Part shown: piece by piece, positions 27,137 to 35,800 of the stretch
Position numbering within the stretch: the stretch's first letter is position 1
Layout of the letters: each line of letters starts with the position of its first letter
NCBI RefSeq assembly: GCF_019317285.1
Contig: NZ_CP079218.1
Span: 1,674,001 to 1,738,000 of the forward strand
Direction: 5' to 3'
From: Pedobacter sp. D749
Lineage (GTDB): Bacteria; Bacteroidota; Bacteroidia; Sphingobacteriales; Sphingobacteriaceae
Length of the DNA stretch: 64,000 nt
The notes under the pieces: model-generated
Seen by the model: the letters and a program-made list of their open reading frames with translations, nothing else
What the model was told of the DNA's origin: nothing
Databases searched by the model: none
Program-made: the position numbers and the translations under genes

Positions 27137-28765
27137 ATGAAAAATGCCAGCTTTATTTTATTTTTAATACTGATTTCTAGAATTTCTTATAGCCAAATAC
27201 CTTCCGACAACCCTTATACCACGAGGTTTAAAATTTCACAGCACTGGACCAACCAGTTAAAATGGGGAAATGTGACTGATGCTTCCCAAATACAGGGATT
27301 AATAGATCAGAATCGGCACGTTAATCTAACGTGCTTAGAGGAGATTATGATTAATCTTTCTACTAAAGGAGGAGGCGTCTTATATTTTCCTGAAGGTGAT
27401 TACTATTTTGACGAAAATCTGGTATTATATACTGGCGTAATTGTAAGAGGGGCCACACCTAAACATATGAAGGATGCAAAGGATCCAGGGTACAGACCTG
27501 CTACCAGGTTTATATTTCCACAATTCACCCCGGTTTTTTCAGGACCTGCGCCAGAGTCCTCAGCGTTTAAGGAGATAAGATGTGATAATGCAAAAACCAA
27601 AAATATTGGGGTGGTTAACATAGATATTAATCGCGTCGCTATTAACTTTACTAACTACTTTAGAGACAATATTATAGTTTTTGGTGTGAGATCCAACAAC
27701 GCAGTAACGCTTGAGAATTTAAAATGGGTTGATGAAGTTAAGGACGCTTGGCAGATTTATCCCAAGCCAGATGATGCAAATATCATGTTGAAAGCGAAAC
27801 AATATGCAGTAGTGTCAAATTGCCGGTTAAACGATTCCATTACTGATGATTTTAACATGCCAAATTATTCTACAAATGATGGAGAAATATTTACAAAAGA
27901 TACTGTCAGGTTTCAATATGGCCTGCACCAAGGCATCAAGTTTCAAGAGTCTACACCAGATACTCCACACTTTGAGATCTCTGATAATTATGTACGGTCA
28001 GGTGTGAAAAAGAAAATAGATTGCGGATCTAATGTGGTTCAAACAAATAATCAGTTGGAGGATATGGAAGTACAAAATTTGATCGAACCAAACGGCGGTT
28101 ATTCTATTGAGAAACAAAAACGTGTGGCAGATTCCTTTAAGGATAGTGTTTATATTAAAAATAAAGATTCATTATTTTATTACTTGCTGAAGCCACAGAA
28201 TTATAATCCACGTAAAAAATATCGATTATTTGTATTTTATCCGGGTAAGTCAGACACCGGGCGAGTTGCACTTGTGCATTTTGTTAACATATTTGTAGAT
28301 AAACCAGATCAGCCATATTTTGTGCTCGTACCAAAGCCTATCAAAACTAAGTCGAACATTCTCAAGGCGCATTATAACATGATGGCCACTGTTGAGTTTG
28401 CCAATAAAATAAAAAAACAATATCGTATCGAAAAGAAGGATATGTATGTTGCAGGGTTATCAAGTGGAGGATCAATGGTTTGGGAGACTATTTTAACTTA
28501 TCCAAAATTATTCAATACAGCTATTTTGATGAGCTCAATAAGACCTTTGTCTTCAGTTGATCTGCAAACGCTTAAAAACATCTCATTTATTATGAGTGTA
28601 AGCAAAGATGACCCCTATGTTCCGCTTGTTGCTGTTCAGTTAATAAAGTCGCAAATGGAGCAACAAGGTACTTCTGTTAGCTCTTACGAATACAACAACA
28701 CCGGGCATTTTAGCTGGATATCTTTGAGTAATGATAAAGAATTTCTCAAAAGACTTTTTAATTAA
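27137..28765 (+). CDS. Secreted two-domain protein: beta-helix-like N-terminus and alpha/beta hydrolase
   Basis: A signal peptide (ASFILFLILISRISYS, about residues 4-19) leads into a region with GGGVLYFPEGDYYFDENLVL, typical of the first turn of pectate-lyase-type parallel beta-helices (about residues 50-310). From about residue 335 the protein becomes an alpha/beta hydrolase resembling PHB depolymerase or feruloyl-esterase-like enzymes: GLSSGGS with nucleophile Ser442, SKDDPYVP for the acid and TGHFSW for the His. Such a pairing suggests a polysaccharide-binding or -cleaving part joined to an esterase. It stands between otsA and the decayed otsB-like remnant, so it may have been inserted into an older trehalose locus. 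Substrate unknown. Confidence 0.68.
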   Translation: MKNASFILFLILISRISYSQIPSDNPYTTRFKISQHWTNQLKWGNVTDASQIQGLIDQNRHVNLTCLEEIMINLSTKGGGVLYFPEGDYYFDENLVLYTGVIVRGATPKHMKDAKDPGYRPATRFIFPQFTPVFSGPAPESSAFKEIRCDNAKTKNIGVVNIDINRVAINFTNYFRDNIIVFGVRSNNAVTLENLKWVDEVKDAWQIYPKPDDANIMLKAKQYAVVSNCRLNDSITDDFNMPNYSTNDGEIFTKDTVRFQYGLHQGIKFQESTPDTPHFEISDNYVRSGVKKKIDCGSNVVQTNNQLEDMEVQNLIEPNGGYSIEKQKRVADSFKDSVYIKNKDSLFYYLLKPQNYNPRKKYRLFVFYPGKSDTGRVALVHFVNIFVDKPDQPYFVLVPKPIKTKSNILKAHYNMMATVEFANKIKKQYRIEKKDMYVAGLSSGGSMVWETILTYPKLFNTAILMSSIRPLSSVDLQTLKNISFIMSVSKDDPYVPLVAVQLIKSQMEQQGTSVSSYEYNNTGHFSWISLSNDKEFLKRLFN

Positions 28766-28839
28766 TGGAACTAGGTTTCAGAATTATAGGGGAATGTTTT
28801 CTATGCTTGATAATCTGAATATGTTTTTTATAATTCCTG

Positions 28840-29410
28840 GGAAAATTAACCTCTTTATCATAGTTAATGGTCGATCGCATGAAAATCTAGAACGATGGTT
28901 GGGCAAACCACAATAAACTTAATTGCAAACATGGAGCATCTTGGAAAAAACGTGGAATTTGGTATAGTTTGGAAAACCGAACACTAGAATGGAAAGACGA
29001 GGTCAATTCGATTCTAAATAGATTTGTGAATGATACTCCCGGCGCATTTATAAAATAAAAATATTATTCCGTTACCTGCATTATCGAGGTGTTGAGGAAA
29101 ATTTAGGTAAAAAAGGGCTGCTGAACTTCTCAGTGAATTAAATTCTTCCTAATATCGAAGGTTTAATATTTTACACGGTAAAAAAAGTCATCGAATAAAA
29201 TGGTGTAAATAAAGAGAAAGTGATTTTCAAATACTAAACAAAAAAATGCGATTTTGTGATGGTCACTGGCGATGATAATAAGGATGAGGATATGTTCAGA
29301 TTATTGCCATAAGAAGATATTTCTATGAAAGTTGTCCGTGATAACTCATTCGCACATTTTAGTTGGAAGACTTTGCAGAAGTCCGAGGATTTTTTCGCGC
29401 ACTTTTAGAC
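28840..29410 (+). pseudogene. Decayed trehalose-6-phosphate phosphatase (otsB-like) domain
   Basis: Conceptual translation across changing frames recovers consecutive HAD-type trehalose-phosphatase blocks: IVNGRSHENLERWLG, INLIAN then HGA after a frame change near 28930, WKDEVNSILNRFVNDTPGAFI, HYRGVEENLGK in another frame, NGVNKEKVIF and VMVTGDDNKDEDMFRLLP. At least three frame changes and several stops interrupt it. The block order matches the phosphatase half of fused OtsA-OtsB proteins. The N-terminal DxDGT motif is not recognisable. It is best explained as the lost phosphatase partner of the synthase at 25630-27069. Confidence 0.78.
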
Positions 29411-29519
29411 ACCAAACTAAGAGAGTTTCTGCCAATTCAATTAAAAAATAATGTATACATACATAAGTATATGCCTCAAGTCCTTTATTATGCCTTTAAT
29501 TAAATCTGCTGTTTTTTTA

Positions 29520-29860
29520 ACAGTATAGTATGAGGTCGTTATATCTTTCACTGTATTCAGGGTTATTACTTTTTAAATGCACTTTAGTGATCCAGTTCTT
29601 TGGATCCTTGCGATGTTTTCTACATGTTGCAAACAGTCAATAGGCAATTTTGGCGTCTTTCATTATGCGGTGTTCCGACGAATAGTTGGTTTCACTTTCC
29701 CATGCCTACAAGGCCTAATTCATTGTAAATACTTTTATTTTCAGGATGTAATGAACCATAAAGGCAATGTATGTTGCCAAAATTTCATAACATAGCCGAT
29801 TGCCTTACCAACTAGAATTAGGAGCAATACTTCCATCGTTTCAATGAAAATTGAATGCTG
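29520..29860 (-). pseudogene. IS66-type transposase (TnpC) 3' remnant
   Basis: Reading the minus strand with frame changes gives LVGKAIGYVMKFWQ, then NQLFVGTPHNERRQN, then ATCRKHRKDPKNWITKV and finally YSERYNDLIL before a stop. This is the order of the last ~100 residues of Bacteroidota IS66 TnpC proteins, where GRKNYLFVGS and the NPxxWLxDVL block occur. Stops and frameshifts break it, and no terminal repeats were found. It marks an old insertion at the downstream edge of the accessory region. The remaining DNA from 29411 to 29520 and from 29860 to 30010 shows nothing I can identify. Confidence 0.6.
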
Positions 29861-30010
29861 TACCATTATAGGTATGAGAGTTCCCTGATCCACCAATCAT
29901 CGTTCAATTATTGAGCGAAGAAACAATGATCAAGCTTAGTAACATGTGAATAAAACTAATTATTACACTTTCACAGTGCTAATAATCGGATGAACAAATT
30001 GTTGAAAAAG

Positions 30011-30048
30011 CAGGTATTTATCACTTCAAAAGCAATGGTAAATACCTG
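30011..30048 (-). terminator. Stem-loop downstream of the FecA-like receptor gene
   Basis: A perfect ten-base inverted repeat (CAGGTATTTA at 30011-30020 and TAAATACCTG at 30039-30048) encloses an 18-base loop. It lies about 105 bases past the stop of the minus-strand receptor gene, so it may terminate or protect that message. It lacks a strong run of T on the minus strand, so the call is tentative. Confidence 0.4.
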
Positions 30049-30153
30049 AATTACTATGTTCTTTTTTAAGAATCATTTTTTTTAAGGATGAAATTATCTG
30101 CGTAAGACGCCTAAAGTTAACACGATCTAACTAACCTATAGCTTGACCCAACG

Positions 30154-32916
30154 TTATTTTAAATAATCATCATTATTTATACCTCTTTTATTTTTCTTAA
30201 TGGTCGATTTAAGCCCTCCAAACTTATAGTTTACACTGAAATTGAATCTACGAAAATTGTTTCTAGAATTGTAATCTGAGGTAAAATCAGGAGTAGTAAA
30301 CCTAGTATACCAGTTTCTGTACTTTTCAAATGGATTACTAACGGAGGCCGATATGGAAAGACTTTTATTGAAAAACTGCTTATTTAAACTAAGTGAAGAA
30401 TTGTATGAGGACCTTGATTTTCCCTGTAAATATATTTCGGGGCTATTTGTTCCGAAATCTAAAGAAGTACGGAAGTTATATTTTTCTAAAAAATGAGAAA
30501 ACGAAACATTTGTATTTCCTTTAAATCCTTGATTAGAAGCAAATTGTCCGTTTGAAGTGCCGGTAAGCCATAAATATGATATTCTGCCATTAGCGTTGAC
30601 TGTAAAACCTTTTGCTATGGTATAGCTGAAATTTAAATTAAAACCGAGATCATCATTCTTTCCTATATTTTGATAGGTATATCTGGTAACAGAATCTTTG
30701 CCTAAAGCAGCAACTTGCTGTACCGAGTTATTAGCAAAGAGATAATTAACTGAAATGTTTAGAGATCCCTTTTTAAAATTACTGTAAGTTAACTCAAAAT
30801 TATGGTTTAAAACCGGTAGCAAGTCAGGGTTTCCAGCTTCCCAGTATAATGTGTTAGATTTATTTTCAAATGGATTGAGCTGCATTATACCTGGTCGTTG
30901 AATTCGTTGGGTATATCCCAGTGTTAAATTGTTTTGATTTTCAAAAATCCTTTGAAAAACTATCGTTGGAATAAGATTGCTATAGGTACGGTCTACCTTC
31001 GAACCAACGGTTATAAAATCAGCATTAATTGTTGTAACTTCTAGGCGCACCCCTGCTTTAATGCCCCATTTCTTAAACTTTAAATGGTATGTATTATAAA
31101 ATCCATAAATATTATTTAAGTATTTAAATGAGTTAACGGTATTGTTAGAGACCTCATCTCCACTTCCGGGCACAAAACTTTTGTAGGTAAAATCACTATA
31201 ATTATCCCTTAATATAGCTTTTGCCCCTCCCTCAATGTTCAAAGATTTTAAGGGATGTACATAGTCCAATTGGATAGTCTGCTCTTTTGCTCCCGAGTTA
31301 TTAAATTGTCCCCTATCATTGTTGGGATAATTAAAACGTTGAGTTGCAATGTTAGTATTGTTTTCAGTATAATCGGATTCGTTATATTTGTAAGACGCTG
31401 TTAAAAGTTGGTCTTTCTTGTTAGGAAACCCTAATTGATAATTTATCCCGAAATCATTGCCTTTTCTATTATCTTTTCCTGAATAATCAATATGATAAGA
31501 TTGTTCAATAATACTTTGGCTATTCATTAAATTAAAAAACTGATCGCTTTTTTGGTTGTTTTTACTATTGTTTAAGCCCATAGTACCTGTTATTAAATTC
31601 AATGAGTCAATTTCGTAGCTAATTTCTACATTCCCATATAATGCATTTCTGGAGTTGATCATTTGTCCCTGTTCGGTAGAAAGTGTATTAATGAACGACG
31701 TACCCAATTGCGAATTTTTGAAAGTTGATGCAGGGTTATCTTGCCAATTGCTTCCAAAAAAGCCATTAATTCCGATCTTATTGGTTTTTAAGGTAAGCGA
31801 ACTATTTAGTCCTCTTTGATTTAAAGTATTATAATACGCACCCACAGAAGCGTTGTAACCCTGTTCTATTTTTTTGTTTGTGATGATATTTATTATTCCT
31901 GCTATGCCTTCTGCATCATATTTCGAAGGAGGATTAGTAATTACCTCAATACTCTGAATGGTATTTGCAGGCATACTTCTAAAAACATCTGATGGGTTGT
32001 TTGCTATTAGTGAGGATGGGCGCCCATTAATTAAAATCCTGAAATTACTGTTGCCTTTTACTTCTATTTTATCATCACCGGTTATTGATACCAGCGGAAC
32101 TTTTCTTAATAATTCCAACGCGCTTAGAATATCCTTTTCCGGGTCTGACTGTACATTATAGGTCAAACGGTCAATTTCCTGTTTAATAAGTGGTTTAGAT
32201 GCTGTTACAACAACGTCTCTTAGTATGGTAGAAGACGAAGTGAGCACAATATCGGGTAATTGGATCACTTTAGCATCGGACAATGTAATCGCAACTGATA
32301 GGCTATCCATCCCCATGGCGGAAATTTTGACTAAATAATCTCCTTTTTTGTTGGCTGTAAATTTAAAATTCCCACTTGTATCTGTTTGGATAGTTTGGAT
32401 TGATTTATTGATATCCACCTGAATTAAACTTACGGTTGCATATGGTATGGAATGTTGGTTAATGCTGACAACACGGCCATTTATTAAATATTCTGTTTGT
32501 AGATTGTTTTTTTCCAGCAAAATATTGCCATCGATCTGTCTAAACGAAAAAAATGTATTTCGTAATAATTCGTTAAGGGTTTCTTGAACTGTTCTTACAC
32601 GAACAGGTAAACTAAGACTTTTGATCACTTTAACATCTGCTTTGCGATAAAAAAAACGAAGACTTGTTTGCTGTTCTATTTTTTCAAGGCCAGTTGTCAA
32701 ACTTTCATACTGTAAACCAATAGTTACTTTTTCGGTGGCCATATCCTGGCCTTTACTTGAATTGGCGTGTAGTACGCCAACTGTTGTTGATAATAAAATA
32801 ATTACTATTCCACTTACACGCATCAATTGACAGATTAACAATGAATTTAACAGTTTATTGCCGGTCAAAAAGGCACTTAAGCCTACCAGCTTCTGCTTTT
32901 TTGCAGAAATATTCAT
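30154..32916 (-). CDS. TonB-dependent outer-membrane receptor with STN signalling domain
   Basis: The 920-residue protein has an N-terminal membrane anchor/signal region, an STN domain (about 60-115, LQYESLTTGLEKIEQQTSLRF type), a carboxypeptidase-like beta-sandwich (about 120-215, YLINGRVV to TDTSGNFKF), a plug (about 230-350, with LINGRPSSLI) and a long barrel. STN domains let FecA-type receptors signal to a FecR anti-sigma factor, and FecR and ECF sigma genes lie immediately upstream on the same strand, so this is a cell-surface-signalled uptake system. The barrel resembles the Bacteroidota OMP_b-brl_3 group. Its ligand is unknown; proximity to the NRPS cluster invites the idea that it imports the product or its metal complex, but pseudogenes separate them. 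Confidence 0.88.
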   Translation of the reverse strand: MNISAKKQKLVGLSAFLTGNKLLNSLLICQLMRVSGIVIILLSTTVGVLHANSSKGQDMATEKVTIGLQYESLTTGLEKIEQQTSLRFFYRKADVKVIKSLSLPVRVRTVQETLNELLRNTFFSFRQIDGNILLEKNNLQTEYLINGRVVSINQHSIPYATVSLIQVDINKSIQTIQTDTSGNFKFTANKKGDYLVKISAMGMDSLSVAITLSDAKVIQLPDIVLTSSSTILRDVVVTASKPLIKQEIDRLTYNVQSDPEKDILSALELLRKVPLVSITGDDKIEVKGNSNFRILINGRPSSLIANNPSDVFRSMPANTIQSIEVITNPPSKYDAEGIAGIINIITNKKIEQGYNASVGAYYNTLNQRGLNSSLTLKTNKIGINGFFGSNWQDNPASTFKNSQLGTSFINTLSTEQGQMINSRNALYGNVEISYEIDSLNLITGTMGLNNSKNNQKSDQFFNLMNSQSIIEQSYHIDYSGKDNRKGNDFGINYQLGFPNKKDQLLTASYKYNESDYTENNTNIATQRFNYPNNDRGQFNNSGAKEQTIQLDYVHPLKSLNIEGGAKAILRDNYSDFTYKSFVPGSGDEVSNNTVNSFKYLNNIYGFYNTYHLKFKKWGIKAGVRLEVTTINADFITVGSKVDRTYSNLIPTIVFQRIFENQNNLTLGYTQRIQRPGIMQLNPFENKSNTLYWEAGNPDLLPVLNHNFELTYSNFKKGSLNISVNYLFANNSVQQVAALGKDSVTRYTYQNIGKNDDLGFNLNFSYTIAKGFTVNANGRISYLWLTGTSNGQFASNQGFKGNTNVSFSHFLEKYNFRTSLDFGTNSPEIYLQGKSRSSYNSSLSLNKQFFNKSLSISASVSNPFEKYRNWYTRFTTPDFTSDYNSRNNFRRFNFSVNYKFGGLKSTIKKNKRGINNDDYLK

Positions 32917-33077
32917 ACTTTTATATGTTTTAAGTGATTACCAAATGATTTAAAACCCCGTTTCTGGGACACCTGTAAGCCGATAGCCGTCGGCTTGCAG
33001 GATCTATTTTGATACTATACTGCCTGGAGTACAAGTATGCCTTAGCTTGCTATTCTTTTTGCTTTTTCATCTTTTTA

Positions 33078-34067
33078 CTAGTTACATCCTGCCCCATCGA
33101 TCATAATACTTTTATCTGATTTTGTCTGATAGGTTGCATTGTTAAAAGCGCAGATTACCTTTAATATTTTCTCTAATTTTTCACCTTTCAGGGCAGTGCC
33201 TGTAAAGCGACAGTTTTTTATCTTATCATTACTAAAATTGATTTTTATCCTAAAACGTTGCTCTAGCTCCAAAGCTGCCTCTGCAAAGGTGATGTCTTCA
33301 AAATGCAGTTCCCTTTTCTGCCATGATATAGCCTGTTTGATATCCACTACAGTCCTAGTAGACTTATTATCCAATAAATTAAGACTGATTTGTTGCCTTG
33401 GAGTAATGATACCTAACTGCTTTTTTCCATTAGCAACGCTGACTCTTCCCCGAGTTACTGTGACCAGAATGGTATGTTTGATTTTATCTTCTTTAATATC
33501 AAAAGCTGTTCCCAAAACCGTGGTAATTACTTTTCCTGTATGGATAATAAAGGGCTTTTTTTCATCATGGTGAATATCGAAAAAAGCCTCCCCGGAAAGA
33601 TAAACCTCTCTTACATTACCAGTAAATTGCTTAGGATACCTTAATTGAGAATTCCCGTTAATCCAAATAAAACTGCCATCTGCAAGTGTGATCTTCTTTT
33701 GTTGGTTTGTAGGTACTTCAAGGATGGTTAACTGTGTCGGAAGCAAGTGATATTGTAGTATAGGCCATTCAAGATACAGCATAAGGCCTATAAAAAATAT
33801 TGCCGCAACTGCGGCTACACTCCGCCATATAGACCTTTGATGTGATATCACAGCTATTTTGGGTTCATTGGCCTCGATACTATGCTTTATTTTAGTAAAG
33901 ACGACATTCTCTAACCACTGGTCTTTCTGCCCCTGGTTATAATGTTGCCATTGCGAATGAGGATTATCGTTTTCCTGCAACCAGTTTTCTATTAACTCAT
34001 TTTCTTCCTGAGAAGTCTCGTTCTTCAGGTAGCGATCCAACAAGGCTTCCATAATATTCCAATCCAT
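33078..34067 (-). CDS. FecR-family anti-sigma factor
   Basis: A 329-residue single-pass membrane regulator. The cytoplasmic N-terminal part (about 1-85) is followed by a membrane segment (VAAVAAIFFIGLMLYL) and a periplasmic FecR domain with typical blocks: TLADGSFIWINGNSQLRYP, REVYLSGEAFFDI, FIIHTGKVITTVLGTAFDI. The C-terminal part resembles the STN-like DUF4974 domain found in Bacteroidota FecR proteins (ELEQRFRIKINF). It would hold the upstream sigma factor inactive until the receptor binds ligand. It is preceded by the sigma gene (gap 84) and followed by the receptor gene (gap 161). The usual FecI-FecR-FecA order is conserved. Confidence 0.92.
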   Translation of the reverse strand: MDWNIMEALLDRYLKNETSQEENELIENWLQENDNPHSQWQHYNQGQKDQWLENVVFTKIKHSIEANEPKIAVISHQRSIWRSVAAVAAIFFIGLMLYLEWPILQYHLLPTQLTILEVPTNQQKKITLADGSFIWINGNSQLRYPKQFTGNVREVYLSGEAFFDIHHDEKKPFIIHTGKVITTVLGTAFDIKEDKIKHTILVTVTRGRVSVANGKKQLGIITPRQQISLNLLDNKSTRTVVDIKQAISWQKRELHFEDITFAEAALELEQRFRIKINFSNDKIKNCRFTGTALKGEKLEKILKVICAFNNATYQTKSDKSIMIDGAGCN

Positions 34068-34151
34068 CTTTTACAGCATTTTAACAGTAGTCGTATGAAA
34101 TGCCAATTAGTACTATAATAAAATGAAATATTTTTTAATCAAGAGGTAATG

Positions 34152-34739
34152 TCAATAAAACAGCCACCAAAGTAAAAAAAAATAAGTAGAGCTTGTTGTT
34201 AATGATTTCCTCAGATGCTTCAATGCAATGGATAGTTGGTTTTTTACTGTCTGCTCAGATAGAATCAGTTTTTTTGCGATTTCTGAGATACTAAGATTTT
34301 CTTCACGGCTCATGTGATAGATTTCTTTTACTTTTGGGGACAGTTCATTCAACGAGTTATTGATAGTTTGTTGAAGTTCTTTAGCTGCCATTTGTTCCTC
34401 CGTATTCGGATCATATGAATTTGCTAGTGATTGCAGCATTACCGAATATTCTTCACGGATAATATTCCAACGTATTTTATCGATGATTCGGCGACGGGCA
34501 ATAGTAAATAAGTAAGTTTTTAAATTGGAAGTAATGTGTAATTGTTTCCTGTCTTCCCAAAATTTAACGAAAAGGTCGTGAATAATATCTTGTGCATCTT
34601 CTAGATTAAATAATTTTGATGCTGTAAAATCTGCGAGGCTTCTTGCATAACGTTTATAAATTTCAGCAAAGGCGGTCTGATCATCAGCTTTTAAAAGTTG
34701 AATCAAATCAAAATCGGTCAATTTTTTTGGCACAGGCAT
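34152..34739 (-). CDS. ECF RNA polymerase sigma factor, FecI-like
   Basis: A 195-residue sigma-70 family ECF factor of the Bacteroidota type. Region 2 is seen in AFAEIYKRYARSLADFTASKL and EDAQDIIHDLFVKFWEDR, and region 4 in LSPKVKEIYHMSREENLSISEIAKKL-like sequence followed by LSEQTVKNQLSIALKHLRKSL. It should direct transcription of the downstream receptor operon once released by the adjacent FecR protein. A hydrophobic C-terminal tail (FFLLWWLFY) is common in this subgroup. No autoregulatory promoter was recognised in the 226 bases upstream. Confidence 0.92.
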   Translation of the reverse strand: MPVPKKLTDFDLIQLLKADDQTAFAEIYKRYARSLADFTASKLFNLEDAQDIIHDLFVKFWEDRKQLHITSNLKTYLFTIARRRIIDKIRWNIIREEYSVMLQSLANSYDPNTEEQMAAKELQQTINNSLNELSPKVKEIYHMSREENLSISEIAKKLILSEQTVKNQLSIALKHLRKSLTTSSTYFFLLWWLFY

Positions 34740-34965
34740 AGGTAGCGCTTCAAATATAAGTTTTATTGAATATATGAAGATTATTCATGCGAATCCGGCG
34801 TGAGAATATGTATTGATGATTTTATTCCGATGATATCTCGACGCTTGCCGCGGGCAGGAAATAAGGTCCATTCTATGTCATTAAAATGTCGCTAGCTAAA
34901 ACCAGTTTGCCCAACATTAATTCCCCGGGCATGAACGAAATTAAATTGCCTGAATTAGATGATTC

Positions 34966-35424
34966 TTATATAAAATGATATAAAAATACCACGTCACCCA
35001 CATATGCTGGTTTTGGCTGGTCTTTAATTACAAGAGTAGCCTGAATGGTAACTTTAGTTATTCCTCTCAAATTACTGATAGAAATTAATTTAGCTTTTAA
35101 CTGCACTTCGCTATCCACTAAAACGGCCTGGCCAAATTTAAAGCGTTCAATGCCATAATTAATTTCCATTTTAATATTACGTACATCTGCAATCTGCTTC
35201 CATAAATAAGGAATTAACGACAAGGTTAAATATCCATGCGCAATTGTTGCCTTAAAAGGCCCCTCATTTTTAGCTTTCTCCGGATCGGTGTGTATCCATT
35301 GATGATCCAGGGTTGCATCAGCAAATTTATTGATCTGTGCCTGGTCTATAGTATGCCATTGTGAAACACCCAGTTCTTTACCCAGATGCGATTCATACTC
35401 TTCAAAATTATTGATCACCAACAT
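34966..35424 (-). CDS. MaoC-like (R)-specific enoyl-CoA hydratase
   Basis: The 152-residue hot-dog-fold protein carries the hydratase-2 motif FADATLDHQWIHTDPEKA, with the catalytic Asp-His pair, followed by the conserved AHGYLTLSLIP. Such enzymes hydrate trans-2-enoyl-CoA to (R)-3-hydroxyacyl-CoA or act as related dehydratases on CoA or carrier substrates. It stands alone on the minus strand between the sigma factor and the divergent permease gene, so there is no pathway context. Length is typical of single-domain MaoC proteins. Confidence 0.88.
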   Translation of the reverse strand: MLVINNFEEYESHLGKELGVSQWHTIDQAQINKFADATLDHQWIHTDPEKAKNEGPFKATIAHGYLTLSLIPYLWKQIADVRNIKMEINYGIERFKFGQAVLVDSEVQLKAKLISISNLRGITKVTIQATLVIKDQPKPAYVGDVVFLYHFI

Positions 35425-35673
35425 ATATTTTGTTTATAGGATTAGTACTGTTTACAACTCCCTTAGGGATAACAATCCTTCAGGTATTATAAGTTTCATT
35501 CACTCTTTTGCATCCAATTATAATCATAATAACCGTGTTTATGACGATATACGGATAAAAATTTTGAAAGGATTTTCCTGCCGATTTTAATAGAGTCAGT
35601 GCATGTTGTTTGTAATCAGTTAGATATAGGTTATAAGGCGATTTTGAGAATTTATATATTGTTAGTGAAATTT

Positions 35674-35713
35674 ACTGTCCGCTTGCGTACAGTATTGTTC
35701 GTTTCTGAACAGT
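35674..35713 (+). promoter_or_regulatory. Two abutting 20-bp palindromes upstream of the FtsX-type permease
   Basis: ACTGTCCG-N4-CGTACAGT (35674-35693) is directly followed by ATTGTTCG-N4-TGAACAGT (35694-35713). Both fit one imperfect palindrome, ACTGTnCG-N4-CGnACAGT, with a centre spacing of 20 bases. They lie about 90 bases before the permease start. A possible but poor -24-like sequence (TTGGCAT) lies at 35762-35768. Two tandem sites at this distance suggest a dimeric regulator, perhaps an enhancer-binding protein. The remaining gap from 35425 shows nothing else. Confidence 0.5.
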
Positions 35714-35800
35714 AATTGTATTTTATTCGCCTTTTCCCCGTTTTAAACCGCATATTTATATTTGGCATAAGAATGGAGTTGTTTGCCGAAATTTAACTCT

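Noticed and set aside
28731..28916. 61-codon frame after the beta-helix/hydrolase gene
   Set aside because: Its second half encodes trehalose-phosphatase residues (VNGRSHENLERWLG), so it is one frame of the decayed phosphatase and not a separate gene.
29577..29795. 72-codon plus-strand frame as a gene
   Set aside because: It is the antisense of the IS66 transposase relic and has no protein-like features of its own.
35762..35785. Sigma-54 promoter before the FtsX-type permease
   Set aside because: TTGGCAT is present but the -12 GC element is absent at the correct spacing, so I keep only the palindromes.
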